From positions 1 to 64,000 of the forward strand of contig NZ_JQKB01000012.1 of the NCBI RefSeq assembly GCF_000745835.1: 64,000 nucleotides of DNA, in the 5' to 3' direction. Of the stretch, positions 33,265-41,629 are shown one piece after another; position 1 is the stretch's first letter; every line of letters starts with the position of its first letter. Source of the DNA: Belnapia moabensis DSM 16746. Its GTDB lineage: Bacteria > Pseudomonadota > Alphaproteobacteria > Acetobacterales > Acetobacteraceae. Under the pieces are notes generated by a model. The model searched no databases. It was not told where the DNA came from and saw only the letters and a program-made list of their open reading frames with translations. The translations under genes and the position numbers were made by a program.

Positions 33265-33485
33265 CCAAAACAATTATGCTGACAGAGTATTTCATTGTCG
33301 ATCGGGATCATTGTCTCCGGCGACATTGACGCCGCCGTGTCGCCCGGCAAGGCGTCGCCACGCGCGAGCGGCACCGCCCCGACGCCGGGCGAGAGCTGGA
33401 GCTGCCGGTTCCCATGGCCGAAGCGGCGTAGGGCCAGCTCCGCCCCGGCCGGGCCGAATTCGAGCCCCGTTATCAGCGGGGACCA
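33261..33485 (-). other. Unassigned open frame, possible gene fragment
   Basis: Within the 353-base gap 33176-33528, a stretch of 74 codons on the minus strand stays open from a stop at 33486 to a TGA at 33261. It reads protein-like text (PLITGLEFGPAGAELALRR, VGAVPLARGDALPGDTAA), with the GC-rich third positions of real genes until about 33310. There is no good start codon and I recognise no family. It may be the tail of a lost gene truncated on its 5' side, or chance. Confidence 0.3.
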
Positions 33486-33528
33486 TCAGGCAGTCTGTTC
33501 TCGTTGGGCAATCCCGTTCGACGGCGGC

Positions 33529-34737
33529 TCAGCCTGGGCGCCGGCGCAACACCGCGCGGAGCTGCATCGCCAGGGGCAGGGCGAGGGCGCAGAGCCCGGC
33601 CATGGCCCAGAAGCCAGCGCCGCCGAAGCTGGCGTAGAGCGGCCCGCACAGATAGGTAAGCACGCCCATCGCCAGGCCGGTGCCGAGCGAGGCGTGCAGC
33701 GTCTGCGCCGTCGCCGCCTGGCCGGGCGGCAGGCCGCCCAGCACCCGCATGGCGGCGAGATGCATCGCGCCGAAGGTCAGCGCGTGCAGCAGCTGCACGG
33801 CGATGAGCGCCGGCAGCCAGCTGGTCGAGGCCGTGACGCTCCAGCGCAGCAGGCCGGCGGAGGCGGCGAGCAGGGCCATCCCGCCCGGGCCCAGCCGCTC
33901 CATCAGGGGCTTGCCCCAGGAGAGGAAGAGGAGGACTTCCACCACCACCCCCTCGGCCCAGAGCAGGCCGATGACGCCGGAGGAGAGCCCCGTCGCCTGC
34001 CAATGCAGGGTGGCGAAGCCGTAGTAGAGCGCGTGGCTGCCCTGGATCAGCGCCGAGAGGGGCAGCAGCCAGCGGAAGGCCGGCTCGCGGAAGGGCGCGC
34101 GGAAGCCGCCGCGGCCGCCGCCCGTGGCTTCCAGCCGCGGCAGGCCGCGTGCCGCCAGGACCGTCAGCAGGTAGCAGAGCGAGGCGATCCAGATCACCGC
34201 CACGGCGCCCACCGCCTGCACGGCGAAGCCGGCGAGCACCGCCGCCGCGATGTAGCTGGCGGAGCCGGCCGAGCGGGCGCGGCCGTAGTCGAAGCCGAGC
34301 CGCCGCGCCGCGCCGAGGCAGAGCGCGTCCGAGAGCGGCACGACGGGGGCGCTCACCAGCGCATGCAGCATGGCGACGGCGACGAGCGCGCCGAAGCCCG
34401 GCGCCCCAATTCCAGGTACCCAGGCGAAGCCCGTCACCATGCAGGCCGCCAGCCCCGCGGCGAGGACCAGGATGCTCCGGGCATCGCCGATGCCGTCCGC
34501 CCCCCGCCCCACCGCCGGGGCCGCCAGCAACCGCACGGCCGAGGCCAGCGCCAGCACTGCGGCGATCTGCCCCGGCGTCAGTCCATGGCCGGCGAGCACG
34601 GCGGGCAGGAAGGGCTGCAGCACGCCCACGGTCGCGAATTGCGCGGCGTAGAGCAGCGCGAACCGCGGCGGTGCGCTCAACGCCACGGGCGGTCGGAGGG
34701 GGGCTTCGGCATGCCGCCGAGTAGCGCGGCCCCGCAT
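33529..34737 (-). CDS. MFS transporter, HcaT/PPP-like (MFS_1_like)
   Basis: A 402-residue inner-membrane transporter with about 12 helices. The N-terminal FALLYAAQFATVGVLQPFLP and AAPAVGRGADGIGDARSILV, and the later QGSHALYYGFATLHWQATGL, are typical of the phenylpropionate permease-like group. The substrate is unknown; HcaT itself carries 3-phenylpropionate but this group is broad. The start at 34737 is the first in-frame ATG consistent with family length, although the open frame continues far upstream as a shadow of suv3. It is divergent from suv3 with 42 bases between. Confidence 0.85.
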   Translation of the reverse strand: MRGRATRRHAEAPLRPPVALSAPPRFALLYAAQFATVGVLQPFLPAVLAGHGLTPGQIAAVLALASAVRLLAAPAVGRGADGIGDARSILVLAAGLAACMVTGFAWVPGIGAPGFGALVAVAMLHALVSAPVVPLSDALCLGAARRLGFDYGRARSAGSASYIAAAVLAGFAVQAVGAVAVIWIASLCYLLTVLAARGLPRLEATGGGRGGFRAPFREPAFRWLLPLSALIQGSHALYYGFATLHWQATGLSSGVIGLLWAEGVVVEVLLFLSWGKPLMERLGPGGMALLAASAGLLRWSVTASTSWLPALIAVQLLHALTFGAMHLAAMRVLGGLPPGQAATAQTLHASLGTGLAMGVLTYLCGPLYASFGGAGFWAMAGLCALALPLAMQLRAVLRRRPG

Positions 34738-34779
34738 GAGGTTGCAATCCGCGGCTTTCCGGCCCATGCATTGCGCCGC

Positions 34780-37716
34780 ATGCCGGACACCCATCCCCCT
34801 ATGTTTGACGCCCGGGTTCGCGCGGTGCTTGGCCCGACCAACACCGGCAAGACGCATCTGGCGATCACCCGCCTGCTGGCGCACAGCAGCGGCATCATCG
34901 GATTCCCGCTGCGCCTGCTGGCGCGCGAGAATTACGACCGCATGGTCGCCGCCAAGGGGGAGCGCTACGTCGCGCTCATCACCGGCGAGGAGAAGATCGT
35001 TCCGGCGGAGGCGAAATGGTTCGCCTGCACGGTGGAGGCCATGCCGCTCGACCGGCGGGTGGAATTCCTCGCGGTCGACGAGATCCAGCTTTGCGCCGAC
35101 CCGGATCGCGGCCACGTCTTCACCGACCGGCTGCTGAATGCCCGCGGCATGGTCGAGACCATGTTCCTCGGCGCCGAGACCATCCGGCCGCTGCTCCAGC
35201 GGCTGATCCCGCAGGCCGAGATCGAGACGCGGCCGCGCCTCTCGCAGCTGACGCATGCCGGCCCGCAGAAGCTGACGCGCCTGCCGCCGCGCAGCGCCGT
35301 CGTCGCCTTCTCGGCCGGCGAGGTCTATGCCATCGCCGAGGCCATCCGGCGGCGCCGGGGCGGCTGCGCCGTGGTCATGGGGCGGCTCTCGCCGCGCACC
35401 CGCAACGCCCAGGTGGCGCTCTATCAGAACCGCGAGGTCGATTTCCTGGTGGCGACGGATGCCATTGGCATGGGCCTCAACATGGATGTGGACCATGTCG
35501 CCTTCGCTTCCCTGCAGAAATTCGACGGCCACAAGCCGCGCCAGCTCACCGCTCAGGAAGCTGCGCAGATCGCCGGCCGCGCCGGCCGCGGCATGCGCGA
35601 CGGGACCTTCGGCGTGACCGGGGATTGCCCGCCGCTGCCGGACGAGATCGTCCACAAGATCGAGACGCATAATTTCGAGCCGTTGCAGACGCTGGCCTGG
35701 CGCAACAGCGACCTCGACTTCACCAGCATCGATGCGCTGCTCGACAGCCTCGCCGCACCCGCGCCGCAGCCGGGCCTCGCCAAGGGCAATGACGCGACGG
35801 ACCACATCACCCTCTCGATGCTGGCGCGCGAGGACGAGGTGCGGGCGCTCGCCACCAGCCGCGCCCGGGTGCGGCTGCTCTGGGAAGCCTGCCAGATCCC
35901 GGATTTCCGCAAGCTGTCGGACGACAGCCATGCGGCGCTGTGCAGCCGTGTCTTCCGCCACCTGGCCGAGGATGGCGTGCTGCCGGACGAGTGGGCGCTC
36001 GGCCAGATCGCGCAATGCAGCAGCATCGAGGGCGATCTCGACACGCTGATGGCGCGGCTGGCCAGCATCCGCGTCTGGTCCTATGTCGCCGCCCGCGCCG
36101 ACTGGCTGAAGGATGCGGCGACCATCCAGGCCGAGGCGCGGAAGGCGGAGGATGCCGTCTCCGACGCGCTGCATGAGCGGCTGACGGCGCGCTTCGTCGA
36201 TCGGCGTGCCGCGCATCTCATCCGCCGGCTCGACGACACCGAGGAGGAGCTGCTCTCCGCCGTCACCCGCCAGGGCGAGGTGGTGGTCGAGGGGCATCCG
36301 GTCGGCAAGGTCGAGGGCTTCCTCTTCCACCCCGAGGCCGAGGCGGAGACGGAGGAGCAGAAGAAGCTCATCCTCCGCGCCGCCCGCCGGGCGCTGAAGG
36401 AAGAGATGCCGCGCCGCGTCGCCGCGCTCGAGGTGGCGAAGGACGATGCCTTCGCGCTGACGGCCAGCCATCGCATCACCTGGAACAATGGCGCCGGCAT
36501 CGCCGAGGTGGCGCGGCTGCGCCCGGGCTCCGAGCCCTCGAAGCCGCAGGTGGAGCCGCTGCCGAGCGAGTTCCTCGACGGTGCGCAGCGCGAGCGGGTG
36601 CGGGCGCGGCTCGCCAAATTCGTCGAGGGGCTGGTCGCCAAGGAGCTCGGCATCCTGGCGACGATCGAGGCCAAGGCGGAGGCGGAGGGTGCGCTGCGCG
36701 GCCCGGCCTTCCTGCTGCGCGAGCAGTTGGGCCTCGCCCTCGGCGGGACGGAGGGCAACATCAACCCGGACCTGCGGCAGAAGCTGAAGGCGATCGGCGT
36801 GCGCGCCGGCCGCTTCGCGCTCTTCGTGCCGGAGGCGCTGAAGCCGCGCGCCATGGCGCTGCGCGCCCAGCTCTGGGCCATGTCGCGCAACATCGACACG
36901 CCGGGCCTGCCGGCGCCGGGCCTCGTCGCCCTGCAGAAGCCGGAGCCGGGGATGGCGACGCCGCCGCTCTGGGCCGACTGGCCGCAGGGCTTCGCGGCGA
37001 CCATAGGCTGGATCGAGGCGGGGCCGGTGCTGCTGCGGCTCGACGTGGCGGAGCGCATCGCCGCCGAGCTGGGCTACCTGACGCGGCGGGCGCCGGCGCC
37101 GCCGCCCCCCGACCTCGCCAGCCGGCTGGGGGTGAAGGCGGATACGCTTGGCGTGACGCTGACGGCGCTCGGCTTCCGGCTGATGGAGCCGCAGCCGCTG
37201 GAGGAGGGGCAGTACGGGCCGCCGACGCCGCTGCGCATCGCCCAGCCACGGCCGCAGCACCATGCGCGGGGCGGCGAGCGCCGGCCGCAGGGCCAGCCGC
37301 ATCAGGGCCAGCGCGATCAGGGCCAGCGCGACCGGCGCCCGCCACACCAGGCCCGGCCGCAGCCGGCCGCGCTGCCGGAGGGCATGTTCGGCCCGCCGGT
37401 GCCGGCCGAGCTGCTGCGCGGGCCGCGGCCGCAGCATCAGGGCAAGCCGCATCACCAGCACGGCCGGCCGCAGCACCAGGGCAAGGGGCCGCCGCAGCAT
37501 CGCGGGCCGCGGCCCGAGGGCAGGCAGGAGGGGCGGCCCGAGGGACGCCCGCAATACCGCCAGGAAGGCCGCACCGACCAGCAGCGGGACCAGCAGCGCC
37601 CGCGCCAGGACGGCCCGCCGCGCGGCCCCCGGCCCTCCCAGCCGCCGCGCAAGCCGGAGCCGCGGATCAATCCGGATTCGCCCTTCGCCATCCTGGCGCA
37701 GCTCAAGCTGCGCTAG
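34780..37716 (+). CDS. SUV3-like DNA/RNA helicase
   Basis: A 978-residue helicase of the SUV3 family, the alphaproteobacterial relative of the mitochondrial degradosome helicase. Walker A is VLGPTNTGKTHLAITRLL (residues 17-34), motif II is LAVDEIQLCADPDRGH, motif V/VI TDAIGMGLNMDVDHVAF and AAQIAGRAGRGMRDG. A SUV3 C-terminal domain and a long helical part follow. The last ~150 residues are low-complexity, rich in Pro, His, Gln, Arg and Gly, ending in a conserved-looking DSPFAILAQLKLR. The ATG at 34780 is chosen; another at 34801 is possible. It leads the conserved suv3-S4-fdxA-carD set. Confidence 0.9.
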   Translation: MPDTHPPMFDARVRAVLGPTNTGKTHLAITRLLAHSSGIIGFPLRLLARENYDRMVAAKGERYVALITGEEKIVPAEAKWFACTVEAMPLDRRVEFLAVDEIQLCADPDRGHVFTDRLLNARGMVETMFLGAETIRPLLQRLIPQAEIETRPRLSQLTHAGPQKLTRLPPRSAVVAFSAGEVYAIAEAIRRRRGGCAVVMGRLSPRTRNAQVALYQNREVDFLVATDAIGMGLNMDVDHVAFASLQKFDGHKPRQLTAQEAAQIAGRAGRGMRDGTFGVTGDCPPLPDEIVHKIETHNFEPLQTLAWRNSDLDFTSIDALLDSLAAPAPQPGLAKGNDATDHITLSMLAREDEVRALATSRARVRLLWEACQIPDFRKLSDDSHAALCSRVFRHLAEDGVLPDEWALGQIAQCSSIEGDLDTLMARLASIRVWSYVAARADWLKDAATIQAEARKAEDAVSDALHERLTARFVDRRAAHLIRRLDDTEEELLSAVTRQGEVVVEGHPVGKVEGFLFHPEAEAETEEQKKLILRAARRALKEEMPRRVAALEVAKDDAFALTASHRITWNNGAGIAEVARLRPGSEPSKPQVEPLPSEFLDGAQRERVRARLAKFVEGLVAKELGILATIEAKAEAEGALRGPAFLLREQLGLALGGTEGNINPDLRQKLKAIGVRAGRFALFVPEALKPRAMALRAQLWAMSRNIDTPGLPAPGLVALQKPEPGMATPPLWADWPQGFAATIGWIEAGPVLLRLDVAERIAAELGYLTRRAPAPPPPDLASRLGVKADTLGVTLTALGFRLMEPQPLEEGQYGPPTPLRIAQPRPQHHARGGERRPQGQPHQGQRDQGQRDRRPPHQARPQPAALPEGMFGPPVPAELLRGPRPQHQGKPHHQHGRPQHQGKGPPQHRGPRPEGRQEGRPEGRPQYRQEGRTDQQRDQQRPRQDGPPRGPRPSQPPRKPEPRINPDSPFAILAQLKLR

Positions 37717-37722
37717 GCGGCG

Positions 37723-38022
37723 GTGGAGTCCGAAGACCAGGATTGGCAGCGGCTCGACAAATGGCTCTGGTGCGCGCGGGTGGCGAAGTCCCGCGCCGCC
37801 TGTGCCCGCATCGTCGAGAAGGGTGGCGTCCGGGTGAACCGGCAACCGACCGACAAGCCGCATTACAAGCTCCGCCCGGGCGACGTGCTGACCTTCGCCC
37901 TCGGCAGCGCCGAGCGCGGGGTGGTGCGCGTCTGGCGGGTGCTGGCGCTCGGCGACCGGCGCGGGCCGGCGAGCGAGGCGCGATTGTTGTTTGAAGACAT
38001 GTCAGGCGACTCTGCCGCCTGA
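37723..38022 (+). CDS. S4-domain RNA-binding protein (Hsp15/HslR-like)
   Basis: A 99-residue protein with an S4 fold: [20 protein letters not shown], then [20 protein letters not shown] and [12 protein letters not shown]. Hsp15 binds stalled 50S subunits carrying peptidyl-tRNA. The start is GTG at 37723, six bases after the suv3 stop, so it is in the same transcript; alphaproteobacteria commonly show this order. Confidence 0.88.
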   Translation: MESEDQDWQRLDKWLWCARVAKSRAACARIVEKGGVRVNRQPTDKPHYKLRPGDVLTFALGSAERGVVRVWRVLALGDRRGPASEARLLFEDMSGDSAA

Positions 38023-38096
38023 CGGCTTGTCAGCCGGGCCGCATCGGTCCATGTCTCGGCCTTGCCGCATGGACTGCGCCGAAGGACCGATCCGCC

Positions 38097-38429
38097 GTGA
38101 CTTATGTCGTCATCGAAAATTGCATCAAGTGCAAGTTCATGGATTGCGTGGAGGTCTGCCCGGTCGACTGTTTCTATGTCGGCGAGAACATGCTGGTCAT
38201 CCACCCGGATGAGTGCATCGACTGCGGCGTCTGCGAGCCGGAATGCCCGGCCGAGGCCATCGTCCCCGACAGCGACGACCGCGCCGCCCCCTATGCCGAG
38301 TTGAACCGCACCTATGCGGCGGAATGGCCGAACATCACCCGCAAGGGCGAGCCGCCCGTCGATGCCGACGAGTGGAAGGACAAGCCCGGCAAGCGCGAGA
38401 TGTTCAGCGCCAATCCGGGCAAGCCGTAA
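38097..38429 (+). CDS. fdxA: 7Fe ferredoxin FdxA
   Basis: A 110-residue ferredoxin with one [3Fe-4S] and one [4Fe-4S] cluster. Motifs: [19 protein letters not shown] near the N-terminus and [16 protein letters not shown] around residues 40-55. The C-terminal tail ([20 protein letters not shown]) is that of FdxA of alphaproteobacteria. The start is GTG at 38097. It precedes carD, as in many relatives, but a separate carD promoter lies between. Confidence 0.93.
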   Translation: MTYVVIENCIKCKFMDCVEVCPVDCFYVGENMLVIHPDECIDCGVCEPECPAEAIVPDSDDRAAPYAELNRTYAAEWPNITRKGEPPVDADEWKDKPGKREMFSANPGKP

Positions 38430-38479
38430 GGCCCCTGCCGTCTCAGGATTGGGACGACGCTCTCCGGGCGGACACCTGG

Positions 38480-38516
38480 GTGACAATCCCGGGAAATAAT
38501 GCTATGGTTCCGGGAT
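38480..38516 (+). promoter_or_regulatory. Candidate carD promoter with an overlapping inverted repeat
   Basis: GTGACA (38480-38485), 17 bases, TATGGT (38503-38508). The inverted repeat ATCCCGGGAA (38486-38495) / TTCCGGGAT (38508-38516) brackets the -10 element. A transcript would have a leader of about 190 bases before the carD ATG. In that leader I see no gene. Confidence 0.55.
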
Positions 38517-38707
38517 GATGACAAAGCCGTCCCGGTTCGTTCGTCCGAGCCCCGCAGGCACCGAAAACGGGCCTGCCCCTGTCGCTTCGGCCCGAGCAAT
38601 GAACCGGACCGGCGCTGAGCCGATGACAAGTCCTGGCGGTCACCCCATCTGTGCGCCCCTCCCCGGCGCCATGGGGCGTCGCCGGTGACGCAGGAGAGTT
38701 ACCCGGA

Positions 38708-39469
38708 ATGAAGCAACCCGCCCGCGCCAAGCCCTCGGCCCCGAAGGCCGAGACGAAGCCCGCCCGCGCGGTCGCCGCATCGGTCGCCAAGTCGCCCGCC
38801 AAGCACGCCGCCGGCAAGCCGGAGGCCGAGGCGCCGGAGCCACGCGGCATGGCCGAGGTCCAGGCCGCCGCGCCGGTGCCCCCGCCCCTGCCGGTCTTCT
38901 CGACCGGCGCGCCGCCCAGCGGCCCGATGCCGATGCGCCGCGATACCCATCCTTCCATCCCGCCGAGGCAGCCTTCCAAGCCCGTGGAATTCAAGGCCGG
39001 CGACCATGTCGTCTATCCGACCCACGGGGTCGGCACCGTCCAGGGCATCGAGGCGATGTCCGCGGCCGGGCTCACCCTCCAGGTCATCGTCGTCACCTTC
39101 GACGAGAACCGGATGACGCTGCGGGTGCCGGTGAACAAGGCCGCCTCCTCGGGCCTGCGCAAGCTGGCCGCGCCGGATTCGATGCAGGAGGCGCTGGACA
39201 CGCTGAAGGGCCGTGCCCGCATCAAGCGCACCATGTGGTCCCGCCGCGCCCAGGAATACGAGGCGAAGATCAACAGCGGCGACCCGGTGGCCATCGCCGA
39301 GGTAGTGCGCGACCTGCACCGCAATGCCGGGCAGCCGGACCAGTCCTTCTCGGAGCGGCAGATCTACGAGCAGGCGATGGACCGGCTGGCGGCCGAGCTC
39401 GCCGCCATCGACCGCACCGACAAGGCGGCGGCGACGACCAAGCTGCTGGACCATCTGAAGGCCGGCTGA
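38708..39469 (+). CDS. carD: CarD-family transcription factor
   Basis: A 253-residue RNA polymerase-binding protein that stabilises open complexes at rRNA and other promoters. A long Ala/Pro/Lys-rich N-terminal extension (residues 1-95) precedes the CarD/TRCF RID domain (FKAGDHVVYPTHGVGTVQGI, then RMTLRVPVNKAASSGLRKLA). The helical DNA-binding part (RARIKRTMWSRRAQEYEAKI, VAIAEVVRDLHRN, SFSERQIYEQAMDRLAAELA) follows. The extension is longer than the ~170-residue norm. GGAGAG precedes the ATG at 38708. Confidence 0.92.
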   Translation: MKQPARAKPSAPKAETKPARAVAASVAKSPAKHAAGKPEAEAPEPRGMAEVQAAAPVPPPLPVFSTGAPPSGPMPMRRDTHPSIPPRQPSKPVEFKAGDHVVYPTHGVGTVQGIEAMSAAGLTLQVIVVTFDENRMTLRVPVNKAASSGLRKLAAPDSMQEALDTLKGRARIKRTMWSRRAQEYEAKINSGDPVAIAEVVRDLHRNAGQPDQSFSERQIYEQAMDRLAAELAAIDRTDKAAATTKLLDHLKAG

Positions 39470-39471
39470 GC

Positions 39472-40413
39472 ATGCGCATCCTCTGCCTCGGCGCTGGGGC
39501 GCTTGGCGGCTATTTCGGTGGCCGCCTGGTGCAGGCCGGGGCGGATGTCGCCTTCCTTGTCCGGCCGGCGCGGCAGGCACGGCTGGCTGCCGAAGGGCTC
39601 GTCATCGAGAGCCCCTTCGGCGATGCGCGGTTGCCCGTGCGGACGCTGACCACGGCCGGGCCGGGCTTCGATATCGTGCTGCTGACCTGCAAGGCCTACG
39701 ACCTCGATGCCGCGATCGAGGCCATCCGCCCCGCCATGGGGCCGGGGACGGCGGTGTTGCCGGTGCTCAACGGGCTCTCGCATATCGCGCGTCTTCAGCG
39801 GGAATTCGGCAAGGGGCAGGTACTGGGCGGCCTGGCCAAGATCCAGGCGACGCTGACGCCGGGCGGGGTCGTCAGGCAGCTGAGCGATTGGCGCTGGCTG
39901 ACCTTCGGGGAGCTGGATGGCAGCGCCTCGGAGCGGACGCGGGCGCTGGCGGCGCTCGCCGCACCGGCCGAGGGGATGGTCGTCGAGGCGGTGCCCAACA
40001 TCATGGCGCGGATGTGGGAGAAGCTGGTGCATCTCGGCACCACCGCCCTCGGCACCGTGCTGATGCGGGCCAATACAGGCGAGATCGCGCGGGCGCCGGG
40101 TGGCGTCGCGCTGATGCATCGCGTGCTGGAGCGCAACGCGGCCATCGCCGCGGCCAATGGGTTCCCTGTCCGGCCGGGCTTCGTCGAGGAGTTCCGGCGG
40201 ATCTTCGCCGATCCGGCGGGGGGCTATGCGGCGTCGATGCTGCGCGACCTCGAGGCAGGCGGGCGGATCGAGGCGGATCATATCCTCGGCTTCCTGCTGG
40301 AGGCGGCGAAGGCGGCCGGCGTTCCGCATGAGCTGCATGAGGCGGCCTATGTCCACGCCAAGGCCTTCGAGCAGCGGCGCGATGCGGGGCGGCTACCGGC
40401 GCTTCAATCGTAG
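39472..40413 (+). CDS. panE: 2-dehydropantoate 2-reductase family protein (PanE/ApbA)
   Basis: A 313-residue NADPH-dependent ketopantoate reductase-like enzyme of the pantothenate pathway. The Rossmann start is MRILCLGAGALGGYFGGRLV. Further blocks: VLLTCKAYDLDAAIEAI, VLPVLNGLSHIARL, and the active-site region NIMARMWEKLVHLGTTALGT with the catalytic Lys, then SMLRDLEAGGRIEADHILGF. Many paralogues reduce other 2-keto acids, so the name is by family. It begins two bases after the carD stop and overlaps the end of the convergent MFS gene by 21 bases. Confidence 0.86.
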   Translation: MRILCLGAGALGGYFGGRLVQAGADVAFLVRPARQARLAAEGLVIESPFGDARLPVRTLTTAGPGFDIVLLTCKAYDLDAAIEAIRPAMGPGTAVLPVLNGLSHIARLQREFGKGQVLGGLAKIQATLTPGGVVRQLSDWRWLTFGELDGSASERTRALAALAAPAEGMVVEAVPNIMARMWEKLVHLGTTALGTVLMRANTGEIARAPGGVALMHRVLERNAAIAAANGFPVRPGFVEEFRRIFADPAGGYAASMLRDLEAGGRIEADHILGFLLEAAKAAGVPHELHEAAYVHAKAFEQRRDAGRLPALQS

Positions 40414-41589
40414 GCCCAGCAGCAGGATCGCGACGGCGGCCAGCGCCAGGGCCGGCGCGGCACCCAGCCCCGCGAGGGCCAGGCCCATCAGCACAGGCCC
40501 CAGCGACTGGCCCGTGAAGAAGTGGAAGGCATGCAGCGCGACGGCGGAGCCGCGAGCCTCCGGCGCCAGCTCCGTCACGCGGGTCTGGATGCTGTTGTGG
40601 ATCATGTAGAAGCCGGTCCCGAGCGCCAGCCCGGCCAGGATGAAGACCGCCACCGTCTGCGCCAGGCCGAAGCCGATCAGGGCCAGCGCCGCGAGCGCCG
40701 CGCCGAGCACCACCATCCGGCCCTGGCCGAGCCTTGCCAGCAGGGGCCGGGCCACCATCGCATAGACGACGCCGCCCGCGCCGAAGGCGGCGACGGTCAT
40801 TCCCGCTTCCGCCGTCGCGCCGAGCGAGCCACCGAGGCCGCGCGCCTCCAGCATCGGGGCGAAATAGGGGAAGGTGCCGAAGACCAGCACGCCCTCGATC
40901 GCCACGGCGGCGTAGAGTAGGCGGGCCTGCGGCAGGGCGAGGATGCTGCGGTAGCGGCGGATGGCGCGCACCGCGTCGAACCGCCCGCGCGGCTCCGGCG
41001 CCCGGCTGAGGGGAATGGTCAACATCACCACCGCGGCGGCGGCGGCGAGCGCGGCGCAGAGCAGCATCACGCCGCGCCAGCCTATCGCGCTGCCGAGCGC
41101 CCCGGCGACGGCGCCGCCGGCGATCTGGCCGACGATGGAGAAGACCAGCAGCCGGCTGAGCGCCACCTGCCGCCCCTCCATCGGCACCGCGTCGCCGACG
41201 GCGGCGAGCGTCAGCGGCATGATGCCGCCGGCGGCCATGCCGGCGAGCGCCCGGAGCGCCAGCAGCACGCCGAGGCTCGGCGCCAGCGGGGCCAGCAGGC
41301 AGAACAGGGTCAGGCAGCAGAGGCCGACCTGGATGATGCGCCGCTTGCCCACCGCATCGCCGACCGGGCCGAGGATGGGCTGGATCAGCGCGAAGGGCAG
41401 CGCATAGGCCGAGGCGAGCAACGCCGCCTGCTGCACGGGAGACCCGAACTCGGCGGCGAGCGTCGTCACGAAGGGGTCGAGCACCCGGCCGCCGAAGGCC
41501 CCGGCGAAGCAGGAGATGCCGAGCAGCAGGATCAGCCGCCGCACATCGGTCCTGGGCTCGGCGACGGGCGGGATCTGATCGAAGGCCAT
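40393..41589 (-). CDS. MFS transporter, drug-efflux type
   Basis: A 398-residue inner-membrane transporter with about 12 helices: LILLLGISCFAGAFGGRVLD, the conserved motif A region QPILGPVGDAVGKRRIIQVG, LRALAGMAAGGIMPLTLAAV, and late helices such as LGTGFYMIHNSIQTRVTELA. The pattern fits proton-driven efflux or arabinose-efflux-like carriers; the substrate is unknown. The ATG at 41589 is chosen because upstream codons are Arg/Pro-rich and unlike a transporter. Confidence 0.85.
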   Translation of the reverse strand: MAFDQIPPVAEPRTDVRRLILLLGISCFAGAFGGRVLDPFVTTLAAEFGSPVQQAALLASAYALPFALIQPILGPVGDAVGKRRIIQVGLCCLTLFCLLAPLAPSLGVLLALRALAGMAAGGIMPLTLAAVGDAVPMEGRQVALSRLLVFSIVGQIAGGAVAGALGSAIGWRGVMLLCAALAAAAAVVMLTIPLSRAPEPRGRFDAVRAIRRYRSILALPQARLLYAAVAIEGVLVFGTFPYFAPMLEARGLGGSLGATAEAGMTVAAFGAGGVVYAMVARPLLARLGQGRMVVLGAALAALALIGFGLAQTVAVFILAGLALGTGFYMIHNSIQTRVTELAPEARGSAVALHAFHFFTGQSLGPVLMGLALAGLGAAPALALAAVAILLLGLRLKRR

Positions 41590-41629
41590 TCGCCCGAGTG
41601 TGCGCTGCACCGCAGCATCGGGCAACAGG

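Noticed and set aside
37260-37660. CRISPR-like or minisatellite array
   Set aside because: The repeats are short and imperfect, in frame, and encode the low-complexity helicase tail; there are no unique spacers of equal size.
33529-37863. A 1444-codon open frame antisense to suv3
   Set aside because: Only its last ~400 codons (33529-34737) look like a protein (MFS). The rest mirrors suv3 codons, is rich in Arg/His/Leu shadow text, and has no domain.
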